Source of the DNA: Paramoeba atlantica
Lineage: Eukaryota; Discosea
Reading direction: 5' to 3'
DNA: 64,000 nucleotides
Assembly: GCA_977017575.1 (NCBI GenBank)
Contig: CDRNVI010000066.1
Span: forward strand, 1-64,000
Shown: positions 10,723-20,458 of the stretch, piece after piece
Layout of the letters: every line of letters begins with the position of its first letter
How positions within the stretch are numbered: the stretch's first letter is position 1
Program-made: the position numbers and the translations under genes
The notes under the pieces: model-generated
Told to the model about the DNA's origin: nothing
Databases searched by the model: none
Seen by the model: only the letters and a program-made list of their open reading frames with translations

Positions 10723-11876
10723 CAGTCCAGGCCACACTGTCGGCCCCTCAGGCCACAAAGTACACCGTGAGAGCTTTTGACCTAATTCCTTCGGCATTCG
10801 ACAGATCTAAAAAAAGTGGAACGTTTCCCGTATTTTTTTCACACGTGGAGCCCCCCACATGAGTAACGGGTCAAAAAAACATGAAAAAAGGCAATTTTTT
10901 GAAATATTTCGCGAAAAGTACAATTTTTAGGTGTTTTTTCCTATAAAATGGTAGCTCATCACATGCTATTTAGGAAAACCCCTGTTAAATCTACTGAGAA
11001 TCTACTGAGAAACTTATTCTAACACATTCCGGAACGAACCCCCCCAATTACGCACAAGATAGCCCGATGCGAACTCTCTGAACGTCTTAAAATCATTCGT
11101 CAGACCAAAAAAAATCAGTTAAAGAAATTAACTGGTTAATTTCTTTAACCTTTGGTTAAAGTTCTTTAACCTTTGGTTAACGGTCATTAAAAAAGCTTTT
11201 GTGATGATTAAGCGCAGTCCCCGTCAGGCTCTGAATTGTATGACTTCAATGACCAAACGCATGTACATGTAAATTATGCAGCGTGTAAAGGGGAACCATA
11301 CAAGGTACATGTATTGGTTTGTCCCTTCAAATAAGTATTTTTTGTGATATTTTTCATTTTGTTTGTCAAAAAAGACTTTTTAAGGGAAAAATCAACTTTG
11401 GGGGTGCACACAGGGGGTCTAGGGGTCTCCGCGGATGAAAAAAATACGGAAAACGTTTTACTTTTTCGAGATCTGTCGAATGCCGAAGGAAATAGGTCAA
11501 AAGCTATGTCGGTGTGCTAGCTCCTCCGTTAAATAGCGGTGGCTGTTGGTAAACGGGCTTCGCAAATTGCTTCCCACTAACGACGCCGCGTATGGCTGAA
11601 AATATAACCGCCGGGAGTCGAACCTGCGACTACCAGATTATGAACGGCAGGTCTTGCCAAATGGATTACCTGGGTTCGAGTCCCGCAACCTACGTTTTTG
11701 AGCACCGTGATTTGTGCCTAAATCGAGGATGGAGGGGGGCTGGACCCCCTTTTCTCACCCTGCTGGATCCACCCTGCCCCGGACACCATAAAGAAGGGAG
11801 AGGCGGAGGTTGTATACAACCCCCGCAAACACGGTGTACTCCGTGGCCTGGGGGGCAAACAGTGTGGCCTGGACTG
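10723..11876. mobile_element. Long palindromic element interrupted by a tRNA-derived insertion
   Basis: The left end (10723-10768, CAGTCCAGGCCACACTGT and on to CACCGTG) is inverted at the right end (about 11827-11876). The left arm continues without a break into AGCTTTTGACCTAATTCC, ATTCGACAGATCT and CCGTATTTTTTTCAC (10769-10850), and the inverted copy of that part lies at 11437-11515. The right arm has therefore been split by about 310 bp (11520-11831). The interior includes a TTAAAGAAATTAACTGGTTA hairpin cluster near 11115-11190. No coding frame. Its right end abuts the element at 11874-16019. Confidence 0.7.
11520..11831. repeat. Insertion containing degenerate tRNA-like sequence, SINE-like
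   Basis: This block splits the right arm of the palindromic element and is bordered by near-identical CGGTGTGCT and CGGTGTACT, as a target duplication would be. On the minus strand at about 11659-11602 it reads like the 3' half of a tRNA with a CAT anticodon: TTCATAATCTGG, then a short variable stretch and GCAGGTTCGACTCCCGGC, an RNA polymerase III B box. The T stem pairs poorly. On the plus strand at 11665-11687 there is a second B-box-like GGGTTCGAGTCCCG, so the two boxes face each other. It is not a functional tRNA gene. I read it as a tRNA-derived SINE or two tRNA fossils. Confidence 0.45.
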
Positions 11877-12033
11877 TACCCCCCTACTTATCTGTCACTA
11901 CTTTTCGCGAAAAGACGACAGATACATGTAAATAGGGGGGATAGGGGTGCGTCAGATATCTAGGCGGATCAGTGTGCGACAGATAACTAGGGAGGGGGTA
12001 TGTCACAAAAAAAGTCAGAACATGGAATTACAG

Positions 12034-12305
12034 AAACGATTTAAACCCCATTCCGGGTTAATGTACCTCGCTATTGTACCGGGGGGTACAATAACTGGGA
12101 ACGCTTGGTTTTATTGTACCCCCCCCTGCGCAAAAGAGGGCGCCGCGAAGCGGCGCCATTTTTTTCGCCTTTTTACAGATTTTCATTTTCATTTTGATTA
12201 CAAATTTACCATTTCTACCAGCGAAGACATGAAAATAGAGAAGTATCTGTATGTAGTTATTATACCGGGGGGGATACATTAACCCGGACGGGGTTTATAA
12301 TGGCA
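12034..12305. repeat. Small inverted-repeat element inside the 4.1-kb element
   Basis: AAACCCCATTCCGGGTTAAT at about 12040 is inverted at 12280-12300. A second internal inverted pair, ATTGTACC with GGGGGG, occurs near 12070-12130. There is no coding frame. A further hairpin follows at 12387-12482 (CTCTTCGTTAAACGC against GCGTTTAACGAAGAG). Confidence 0.6.
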
Positions 12306-13470
12306 CCACGAACGACCATTCGCTTTAAACACAAAAAGAAAAAATGTAAGTTTCATTTTATGATTTTTAAAAAAAAAACTATTCTTTATACTCTTCGTTA
12401 AACGCGATGGTTGTTTTCAACTTAGAAGTCACTCATGCTGCGCGCTTCGCGTTGAAAACTCCCACGGCGTTTAACGAAGAGCCTAAAAAAGAAAAATCGC
12501 AAAAAAATGATCATGAATAACTATTTTTTTGGGTCAAAAAGCCCCTCCTCCTTTTAGGCGAAAATTGCGAAAGTTTACTCCAAATTTGGGCCGTTTTTGA
12601 TGCCTTACCAATAGGGGTATGAGGCGAATCTGACGAAAAAAACTCTGGTAGCTGGAAAAAAACTGGTAGCTGAGGTCCAAAACTCTCAAAATACGTTTTA
12701 GGAGTCGATTTTGGAAAAATATTATTTTTACTTTTTTTTGGGTCCAAAAAAAGTTTTTTGTTCACCTCAAAAATTTCGGAAATTTTGACGTTGTCGGACC
12801 CTTCCTACGCGTACCAGGGGGGGTACCCCCAGGTGGGGTGGTGGAAAATCATAGCCGCGGCATACTCTAACACTTCCCTGCGCTCGATTTTGAAAAGCAA
12901 AAAATTCGAAAAAATTAATAATTAATGGCAGGGAGAGTACATAGTTTTCGACAAAAAAACGCGATTTTCAGGCCAAAATGTGAAATTTTAACCCGAATTT
13001 GGTCCGTTTTTGAAACCTTACCAGTAGTATTTTAGTTTTTTTAAGCTTTAACGGACGTTTTTTTAAGACACAAATTTTTTGTAAGAAAATCCTGCGTGCA
13101 TGAAAATAAGTTGATAATATTTATTATCAACGTATTTAATAGTGCCATTGTGTTGTGTGCAGCAAGGTTCTGGTGAAAACAGTTGTGCAATTCACGTGAT
13201 AAATAATATGTATCGCACCTTATTTGAAAACCTTATTTGAAAACCGTGATATTGACATTCTTTCCCGTCGTAACCTTTGTGAAAATTGGAGTCCGATAGC
13301 TCCCTATGTTCTACTTTAACCCATATAATATATGGGAGAGACATGTATGAGTTTACAAAGGAAAAACAATGAGAAAATTATAGACTGACGGAAAAACACC
13401 TAGGTAAACCTACATGTATTAATTATGTATGTATTTATTATGTGGTTATCGAATGTATTAATATTTTTAA
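12306..13470. other. AT-rich interior of the 4.1-kb element without a gene
   Basis: It contains the 12387-12482 hairpin and a diverged copy (12669-12850) of the sequence at 5405-5560. An internal direct repeat shares TTTGG(G/T)CCGTTTTTGA at 12584 and 12998, and GTTGATAATATTTATTATCAAC at 13110-13131 is a near-perfect palindrome. No reading frame is convincing. Confidence 0.5.
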
Positions 13471-13974
13471 TTAGCGGACACCCGCCTTCCTCCACTCTTT
13501 TACCGCGGAGGATAGTATCGCGGCGTTGCCTTTTTGAACAGCCACATTAATGGCTTGTAGTGCATGACGCAGGAAACCTTTCCTGTCATACGTATACCTT
13601 GCGATCTCCTTTAGGAGGAGTACGGTGTGCTTCCCTGCCACACCAAAAACGGTAAATGCAAGGGGGTAGAAATGCATACCCCTTTTCGTGGCCATGTCAC
13701 TGTGCGCTTTTACTTTCAAGCTTTTCACCCTTTCTAGAGTGTTGCCAGGCGCTACCCATTCGGCCTTAACATAAGAAGGGGCAAGGGGGTTAGCGACGGT
13801 CACGTCCACCAGACATATCTTCCCTCCCAGCATAAAGCAGACGTCGGGGCCCTGACCAGCAGAGAATCGGGGTTCATGATTGTCAGGAGTGAATCCGTAC
13901 TGTCGTAGCAAGTGCACGAAGGCATTCTTAACAAGTTTGTGGCGAGTGGCCGCAGTGTCGCCTTTTGAATACAA
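13471..13974 (-). pseudogene. Relic of a transposon protein: restriction-like (PD-(D/E)XK) nuclease domain
   Basis: The frame carries PD at residues 43-44, then ICLVDVTVANPLAPSYVKA with Asp57, a lysine-rich stretch, and FYPLAFTVFG. This order matches the restriction-like endonuclease domain found at the C-terminus of some LINE-type reverse transcriptases. The frame has no ATG at its start: it opens at TTG just after an in-frame stop, so the N-terminal part is missing. Frames upstream (14027-14344, 13800-14111) may be decayed pieces of the same protein, but show no reverse transcriptase motif. It lies inside the 4.1-kb inverted-repeat element, so it may be either an old LINE insertion or the element's own gene. 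Confidence 0.45.
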
Positions 13975-14440
13975 AAAACGTTGCTAAATATAATGTGTAT
14001 TCTTAGTCTCTGGTTAGCGGCATCTTTTAAGAAGGATGCAGATCCCTGACGATGATCCATTTCCTTAAAGCACAATTTCGAAGTACTGTCAGCATTCTTG
14101 CAATCACACAAGACGAAATAAAATAAAAGGATAGATCTCCAAATTTAAGTGGGTGCTCAACGTTCCCAGACTGAACATTCTTCGCATTGCTTGAAATATC
14201 CGTGACCTGTCTCATTGTGGTCAAGCTTAATTGGCTTGGTCCATCAGCCACCCGCTGATTAACAGCATCGCATAGTTCGTTGCTAATACGACGCGCTGCT
14301 CGCTTCCGAGACCTTGGAGTAATATCTGACTCTTCCATGGTCATATCAGGATACTAACTTGATTAACGAACAGTTTAAAGTAACTAACACTTATGACTTT
14401 GATTAAAAGTACACGAGCGTGGGAAAAAGTATGGGGAATA
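13975..14440. other. Decayed sequence upstream of the nuclease relic
   Basis: A minus-strand frame at 14027-14344 (ATG start, 105 codons, basic N-terminus SRKRAARRISNELCDAV) has no recognised domain. It may be a fragment of the transposon protein, but nothing proves coding function. Confidence 0.3.
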
Positions 14441-15483
14441 CTCCCCCTTTCATAATTCTTTATAAGTTCGAGCCCAAAATGATTCATGGTTCTATATAAA
14501 TTTATATACAACTTTAAAACGCCTGAAAAACGCCAAACGATCAGTGGAAAAAACGGAGCTCGCGGCGCTGCGCGCCGAGTATTTCTCATTCTGATTCGCG
14601 TATCAAATGTATATTTTGAATTTCCTTTTTTAGACATTAAGCAGTTTAATACTTTTAGAAACTTCTCTTTCGTTTCTTTGTTTCGGTCCTCTTTTTTTGT
14701 CAAATTCATCAATGTGGTCAAATGTGTGTGACTTTACATATCAAATTCGGTCACCTATTCATGCAAACACACCATGAGAGCGCATAAGAACTAGTAGAAA
14801 TAATGATCATAATTTATATAAATATTTTTATAAGTAAACCCACCTCGGTACCAAACACTTATAAAGCTTTATAGTCTGCGTCATATTGATCCCCCCTCTC
14901 TGGAAATTTTAGTTTTTTTATCCGATTTTGCTCATCTATGCAGCATTCGAGAGATCTCATTCCCATAGGAAAGTACTTTGCCACTGTTTTTACCTTTTAG
15001 CCAGACGCCTCGAAATAGTGGAAAACTACACGTTTTTTTACTAAAATCTTGAATAAATTTAAAAATTGCTTATTTTTTCATTACTTTTTCTTCTTCCAGC
15101 ACCCCGAAGAGGCCGAAACGGCACGTATCCTCGTCTGAATCCCTTAAAAATACCTTTAGTTACATGAAAAATACGAATTCCTCGAAAAAACGCTTTGTAG
15201 CAAAGCGGCGATCACACATGATTTTTGTCATTTTCCTAACTTTTTCTGTTTTTTCCTAACTTTGGGATTCTCTCCAGGAGGCACTCCCCCTCCTTACGTT
15301 TATTGCGGCAAAATACTTTCCTACCGGAACGAGATCTCTCGAATGCTGCAAAGATGAGCAAAATCAGATAAAAAAACTAAAATTTCCTGAGGGGGGGATC
15401 AATATGACGCGGACAGTATAATATAAATATAAATCGCCGAAACACTTATAGTTTATATTTATAAAGAATTATGAAAGGGGGAG
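14441..15483. mobile_element. TA-flanked inverted-repeat element (host of a nested insertion)
   Basis: The left end CTCCCCCTTTCATAATTCTT and its inverted copy at the right end are flanked by TA (14439-14440 and 15484-15485). The ends resemble Stowaway-type MITEs (CTCCC, TA target). The next element (14872-15416) sits within it. A GC-rich palindrome (GCGGCGCTGCGCGCCG) lies near 14562. No coding frame. Confidence 0.75.
14872..15416. mobile_element. TA-flanked MITE with over 100-bp inverted repeats, nested
   Basis: The right end read inward is CTGTCCGCGTCATATTGATC followed by a C run, then TTTTAGTTTTTTTATC, TTTGCTCATC and GCATTCGAGAGATCTC. The left end is the same with few changes. TA is present on both sides (14870-14871 and 15417-15418). 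Total length is 545 bp, of which more than 200 are inverted repeat. No coding capacity. Confidence 0.8.
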
Positions 15484-16074
15484 TAGTAAGAAGTTGGATA
15501 AAAGGTACGAACGCCTTTATGTAGGTCCCAGAGGCACAATAACATCGTATTTTGCACCACAAGAAAGCAGAAACCCTGTATTAGTACCGAAACTTTTTTC
15601 GGTAAAAAAGCCCCCTGTATCACTTAGAACACAATTAGATAGGATAATGTAAGACTTTTTAGAAGTCACTCTGTAAACTAAAATATGTGGTAATAGGAGG
15701 TAATCGGAGGTAATTACCTCCTATTACCGTCCAGGGTATGATATATGTAACGTAATTAATATTTTAACCCGATAAAATATGTGTAAATTACTCTCTGGGC
15801 TTCTTTTAACCCGTAGGCGCATGCCTTCAGCTTGTAGTACCCCATTGGGGTAGAAAGGAATCTTCCTAGGCAATAAAGATACCGCTTCTGTAACATTTCG
15901 TTCCCTCGCTTTTTTTGGCGACGGACCCCCCTAGTTATCTGTCGCACCCCTACCCCCCCCCCCTGGTTATCAGTCACCTTTTCTCGAAAAGTAGCGACAG
16001 ATAACTAGGGGGGGTACAGTATATACAAAGTTTATTTAACAAATGAAGTTTACATTATAAAATTATTGTACTTA

Positions 16075-16125
16075 CTGTATCCCCGTAGTTGTCTGTCATT
16101 ACTTTTAGGAAAAGATGTCTCCTCT
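16075..16125. repeat. Solo element end of the CTGT-C type
   Basis: TA then CTGTATCCCCGTAGTTGTCT and GTCATTACTTTTAGGAAAAG matches the left end of the 4.1-kb element at about 80 percent. No matching right end was found before the next gene, so it is a broken copy. Confidence 0.6.
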
Positions 16126-16380
16126 TTCAGTCTTGACGGATCATTTCATGCTATCTATCCTCTCCAACAAGGCCGAAGCCACGAATTTGTGGGTTTCCAT
16201 ATGGTTTCGGTATTTTCGGAGCGTACTACCTTATTCGCGATTCGAATCACTACATCTATGAGCAGCTCTGCTGCGAGCAGACCCGGAACTTCTCCTCTCT
16301 CTACGGCTGCCGGAGAGAAGCAATCCGAAGGAGTACTGCGTGCGGGACTCCGACCGGAGCAATCATTTTATTGCTTGCTG
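16126..16380. other. Intergenic stretch downstream of the small unknown gene
   Basis: It holds several short hairpins (GCAGCTCTGCTGC, CAATCATTTTATTG, GGAGTACTGCGTGCGGGACTCC) at about 16262-16375 and no gene. The sequence is less AT-rich than its surroundings. Confidence 0.4.
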
Positions 16381-16668
16381 CTACTCCTTTGCGTCGAACA
16401 TATCACATTTATAAGCCCGTAGAACAGATTGACCAAAGGCTAGCAATAAGCTATCCCCTTGAACCTCTTTTACTAAGCGTTCTTCCTCTTCTTCATTGAT
16501 ACAAGATAACGGAATTTCTGCTTGCGGTATCACATGGGTTGTAGCGGATACTGTCTCTGTGGTCATATAAATTTTTTTGGTATCGGGCTCAAAGCTATCC
16601 TCCTTGTGTCTACCAGAATATTTTGTGGAGGATAGATGCAATTGATCATCGGATTCTCCTCTATTCAT
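16381..16668 (-). CDS. Small unknown acidic protein, 95 aa
   Basis: This is not recognised. The first 55 residues are hydrophilic and look disordered; the last 40 include an acidic run (NEEEEERLVKEVQ) followed by GDSLLLAFGQSVLRAYKC, which looks like an amphipathic helix. It lies 240 bp from SEC16 on the same strand. ATG at 16668 is the first in frame. Composition is gene-like rather than random, but its small size and position next to a repeat island leave doubt. Confidence 0.5.
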   Translation of the reverse strand: MNRGESDDQLHLSSTKYSGRHKEDSFEPDTKKIYMTTETVSATTHVIPQAEIPLSCINEEEEERLVKEVQGDSLLLAFGQSVLRAYKCDMFDAKE

Positions 16669-16908
16669 AGCTCACTTTAAAATCATAGAGAAAATCATAT
16701 TAGCAAAAGATAAAAAAGATTTAAAAATGGTACTTGGGACCTCAAAAATGATCTGAATCAGTAAATGGTAGTACAATGCACTATGATGTTTACATCTAAA
16801 CTACATGTACATGTAAATACGTGGTTCTGCAACACAAAATGCGTAAAATTTCCGGATTGAAGTATAGTGATCGCGGCTTTGAAGGGCAAACGATTGGCAT
16901 GCAATCAA

Positions 16909-19900
16909 TTATGAATTAAACAAATCAACGTAACGATTGACTAAGTTGTGAGCGGAATGTGTAGAGTCTGAAGGCGCATCAATTGCGATTGGATTAATAA
17001 GATAAGAAAGTTGTGCTTCGGATTGAGCAGCGCTTTGGAATGCAGAATAATCCTGAGGCTGAGTAATTTGCAAGTTAGAATGTAAGGATATTTCTGGAGT
17101 GGATGTAATTGATACTGTTTCGGGAAGAGGGGGGCCAGCGCGCGCTCGACGTTCTTGTTCAATCTCCTGTGCAGTAGATTGATACCCTTTTAATTCCCAT
17201 TGCCCAGTCAAAGCGTTATATACCGGTTTCTCATTGTCTTCTGGAAGGAACACTTCCTTGGGACCTTCTTCCGTTCGGTTGCCCTTGAACGGCCACCATG
17301 ACCTTCCGCCAGAAGTCGGAATTTTGAATGTATCCTTCTGTTCACTTTCATGTATTTCTGACATTTTCTTTTCCGATAATCTCGAGACAGATCTTAAATT
17401 AGGCTGTAAAGTTCGAATTGATTCAGAAAATTCTCTGTGTGAGTCTTTTCTTCCCCATAGCCAGCGAGAAATTACATTTCCTTTAGAAATATGCCCCGTA
17501 CCTTGTATTGTGTCAAGTAGCTGTATTTGTTCCTGTACAAGGTAAGATAAATTCTGCTGACATCTTCGTAAATCGCCAGCGAAAGATATTTCTTTTTGAA
17601 GTTGGATTAAAATCTTCCGCCCTTGAGTAGTAAAACCGCATTCATTAAGAATAATAGCATGTGCAAACCTGAATGACGAATAGCTGTGATGCGATTCAGC
17701 GCGTGGCGTTGCTACTCTTGATTTATTCAACGTGGCATCTCTTAGACGTAAAAATTGGAATAGTTCGGTTTGAAAAAAACTTCTTTCGTTCAAGTACGAG
17801 GAACGCCACATGTTTGGCTTTTGAGTCCCGCCCCAGAGTGCAATCTTTCGCAATGGATAATTCGGTTCGTCTAGTTTGTGTGCCAGCAAATAGCAGATTT
17901 GAGCTTCTTCTGCTTTATCATGCAACTGCAGTGCGTCAGACCATCTCACAAGTGCCGTTGAAACGCATGATCTTTGCGACATATTAACTAGCAATATACG
18001 AATATGATCCTCCCATCTTTCAATAGATGGGGCTGAAATATCGGGCGATAGCGCGTTACCCTCCAGAAGCAGCGTGGTAAGAGGAGAACTTGTAGCAAGT
18101 GTAGCCTCAACAAAGGAAGATATGACTCTTTTGTAAGCGTCCCGGTCGCAAAGCGTTGCAATCAAAAGTGCAATGGCCCAGTTTCGCCCGGATAACGCCG
18201 CTTCAATCGCTTCTTGACGCTTTCCTTGTAAAAGGTAGGGCGTAATTTCCTTATCAAGATCTGAGTTATGGTTTTTCATACTCTCTCGAAATTCATTTTC
18301 ATGATCGGTGAATGCATTCTTCCCAAAAATTTCATCAAAAGATCTGTGCTGGTTTTCAGCAGACCAATCCAGGGGTTGATCTAAGTTCGCCAATAAATAA
18401 CGCTGTAGTGGCCCGTAAGACGGGAAAATTAAGCGAAGATATTGTATTATATCATCTGTCTTAGCTGCGTTATTTAACGGCCCGGGATATTGATCAAGAT
18501 TCTTAATATATTTTCCTCCTAAAGGAGTCGCACGGTTTTCTGCGAGGAGATTACGGATTTCTTTTACCTGTAGACGTTTGTTCACGGTATCCTGAATAAG
18601 GATGTGTCCAAACGGGAGAAAACGTACTTTGGGACTCTTCATTTTTTCATCCACCCAAAAACGTAACAATGAAGCTCTCGAGGTTTTTGCAATTTCCGAT
18701 TCTTGACAAATATTTTGTGGGGCGTGCCGCTCCACGGAAGGAAGGCTTGTTCTCTCTAAAGTAATTTCTGCAGTTGAGTTTGTTTGACTTAGAGATGCAA
18801 TCTCTTGATCAAATGATTTTGAATTTAATCGATTGGCGCATGTATTTCTGGAAAAGCCTTTGGATGGAGGTTGACTCAGTCGTCTCATCAATTCTTCTCT
18901 TAGAAAATAGGCCCGTTCGTACGGCATTGATACAGGAATTCCTCCTGACAAAAGTACTTGTACTGTTGACAAATCAGAAAGTTCAAAACAGACGTCGTCT
19001 TGCTGCAGAAATATTTGTGGAGAGCTTTGCAACTGTATCGCAGCAGATTCTTGAATATGCTCCGAAAGATGTGCTTTAGGTATGTCTTTCACACGAGTTG
19101 TGGGGTTTGTTGAAATTAGTTCTATAGTTGCTTCCTTAGCGCAGGAATTACCAGCGCATGATTCTCTATGATGACGGTTTCCCACTTCTTGTGCTATTTC
19201 GGGTGCCTGTGTCATGTCCGGATATACGTGTCGTGTTGGCTTCAGATTTCTACTGTCAACGTACTTAACAGCTTCTGTTGTTGTCGGAGAACAACGAATT
19301 GACGTTTCTCTACCGACAATACCTACCGATAGATCTGTTGATGCAATGCTCAGCGTTGATGGCACCGTGGCTTCAACTTCTTTTGAATTGTCGTGAATAA
19401 GAGGAATTCGTTCCGATATTTTGTTTTCTTCGTCCGTTGGATGTTCCATTTTCGAATTGTGGATGAGATGGCAATTACTTGCATCTAGAGCCGAATTTTG
19501 TAACGACGAGGACGTTGCAAAAGGTTGGATATTTGAAGCGCTAGGTTGAACACAGATGTCTCTTTTTGGATTATCCTCACCTGCTTTGGACTTCAGTGAT
19601 ATGTCTTCCTCAGGGTGTGTAGGATAAGCGAGTATTTCTTCTTTGATACAGCATTCGCCCGCATTGATATCAACATTTCTAGACAGCTCTTCTGTGCAAA
19701 AGCTGGCTTCCCGTAAACCCAAAAGATTAGATGACTTGCGGGGAATGTCAAAAAGTTCATCAATTTCAGATCTAGGATGCGATTTTTGAGGTGTCAAAAC
19801 CGCTTCTTGTGGAGACTTCTGCCTCATTGTGGAGCATGACACGTCAGTGCTCCACTGAAATATTCTCTGCGTTGAATAGGATGCCTTTCCAGGAACTGGT

Positions 19901-20241
19901 AAGGGAGAGAAGGCTGACTCTGAAGACATTTTGGAAGGCTCCATTTCCTGAGCTTCTAGGTCTATTGTACCCCATCCTGATACAGATTCATCGATAACGG
20001 TTTGAGGCCTTATTTCATCATTGCTATTGCTGCTCTGAATAATCAACTCGTCACCTAAAATCGAGCACTGTGATGCGAGATTCTCGTTGCTACTCAGGGC
20101 ACTGCGTTGCGAAGTCAGCGAACATGAACGCGTAGGAATTTGCGTAGTGGACAGCACACTTGTTACATGGTTAAGCGTGTTCGTCGCCATGTGATCGTCG
20201 TACACACTGCAGAGACTCTGCGAACTATGACTACTCCGCAT
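16909..20241 (-). CDS. SEC16: SEC16-like COPII coat assembly scaffold
   Basis: Sec16 marks ER exit sites and organises the Sec13/31 coat for COPII vesicles. Residues 1-430 are disordered and serine-rich. Residues about 520-880 form the conserved central region and the helical ACE1-type solenoid: FLPFGHILIQD near 540, then a KRQEAIEAALSGRNWAIALL block, a LLLEGNALSP block, WEDHIRILLVNMSQ and AEEAQICYLLAHKLDEPNYP, all in the order of the family. The tail has WWPFKGN and YNALTGQWELKG, resembling the C-terminal conserved segment. At 1110 residues it is shorter than yeast and human Sec16 (about 2200-2350) but like other protist forms. ATG at 20241 is preceded by CATAG nine bases upstream. Confidence 0.88.
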   Translation of the reverse strand: MRSSHSSQSLCSVYDDHMATNTLNHVTSVLSTTQIPTRSCSLTSQRSALSSNENLASQCSILGDELIIQSSNSNDEIRPQTVIDESVSGWGTIDLEAQEMEPSKMSSESAFSPLPVPGKASYSTQRIFQWSTDVSCSTMRQKSPQEAVLTPQKSHPRSEIDELFDIPRKSSNLLGLREASFCTEELSRNVDINAGECCIKEEILAYPTHPEEDISLKSKAGEDNPKRDICVQPSASNIQPFATSSSLQNSALDASNCHLIHNSKMEHPTDEENKISERIPLIHDNSKEVEATVPSTLSIASTDLSVGIVGRETSIRCSPTTTEAVKYVDSRNLKPTRHVYPDMTQAPEIAQEVGNRHHRESCAGNSCAKEATIELISTNPTTRVKDIPKAHLSEHIQESAAIQLQSSPQIFLQQDDVCFELSDLSTVQVLLSGGIPVSMPYERAYFLREELMRRLSQPPSKGFSRNTCANRLNSKSFDQEIASLSQTNSTAEITLERTSLPSVERHAPQNICQESEIAKTSRASLLRFWVDEKMKSPKVRFLPFGHILIQDTVNKRLQVKEIRNLLAENRATPLGGKYIKNLDQYPGPLNNAAKTDDIIQYLRLIFPSYGPLQRYLLANLDQPLDWSAENQHRSFDEIFGKNAFTDHENEFRESMKNHNSDLDKEITPYLLQGKRQEAIEAALSGRNWAIALLIATLCDRDAYKRVISSFVEATLATSSPLTTLLLEGNALSPDISAPSIERWEDHIRILLVNMSQRSCVSTALVRWSDALQLHDKAEEAQICYLLAHKLDEPNYPLRKIALWGGTQKPNMWRSSYLNERSFFQTELFQFLRLRDATLNKSRVATPRAESHHSYSSFRFAHAIILNECGFTTQGRKILIQLQKEISFAGDLRRCQQNLSYLVQEQIQLLDTIQGTGHISKGNVISRWLWGRKDSHREFSESIRTLQPNLRSVSRLSEKKMSEIHESEQKDTFKIPTSGGRSWWPFKGNRTEEGPKEVFLPEDNEKPVYNALTGQWELKGYQSTAQEIEQERRARAGPPLPETVSITSTPEISLHSNLQITQPQDYSAFQSAAQSEAQLSYLINPIAIDAPSDSTHSAHNLVNRYVDLFNS

Positions 20242-20458
20242 TAAAGAGTGCTATGTATACCATACTTAATAGATTTAATCCTCTTTAGCACAAGCTTAAA
20301 TGAAATAACATTTATGAAGCAATACATACTGTATTAATTTAATGACATAGAGTGAAGAATAAATTGGCGGAAGTACCGTTACTCCCCACAAGGCACAGTT
20401 GAAGAATAAATTGAAGAGTGATACTAAATGAACATTAGAAGTAGCTTACAAGAGCATT

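Larger units (their letters stand above)
11874..16019. mobile_element. 4.1-kb TA-flanked terminal-inverted-repeat element carrying nested elements
   Basis: The left end CTGTACCCCCCTACTTATCT, followed by GTCACTACTTTTCGCGAAAAG, is matched in inverted form at the right end. The similarity runs about 160-180 bp inward (11874-12050 against 15860-16019), including a repeated CGACAGATAACTAGGG unit. TA follows the right end (16020-16021); the left border is blurred because the neighbouring element abuts it. The interior holds a nuclease-domain relic (13471-13974), a 270-bp inverted-repeat element (12034-12305) and a two-level nest (14441-15483). The TA target and CTGT ends suggest a Tc1/mariner-type or related DNA transposon. 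No transposase is recognisable. Confidence 0.7.

Noticed and set aside
11602-11691. A functional tRNA gene on either strand
   Set aside because: B boxes are present on both strands, but the T stem and anticodon stem pair poorly and no acceptor stem forms. Treated as a tRNA-derived fossil.
11592-12282. Plus-strand frames of 111-123 codons
   Set aside because: They run through a tRNA-like segment and the inverted repeat of the 4.1-kb element, so they cannot be single genes.
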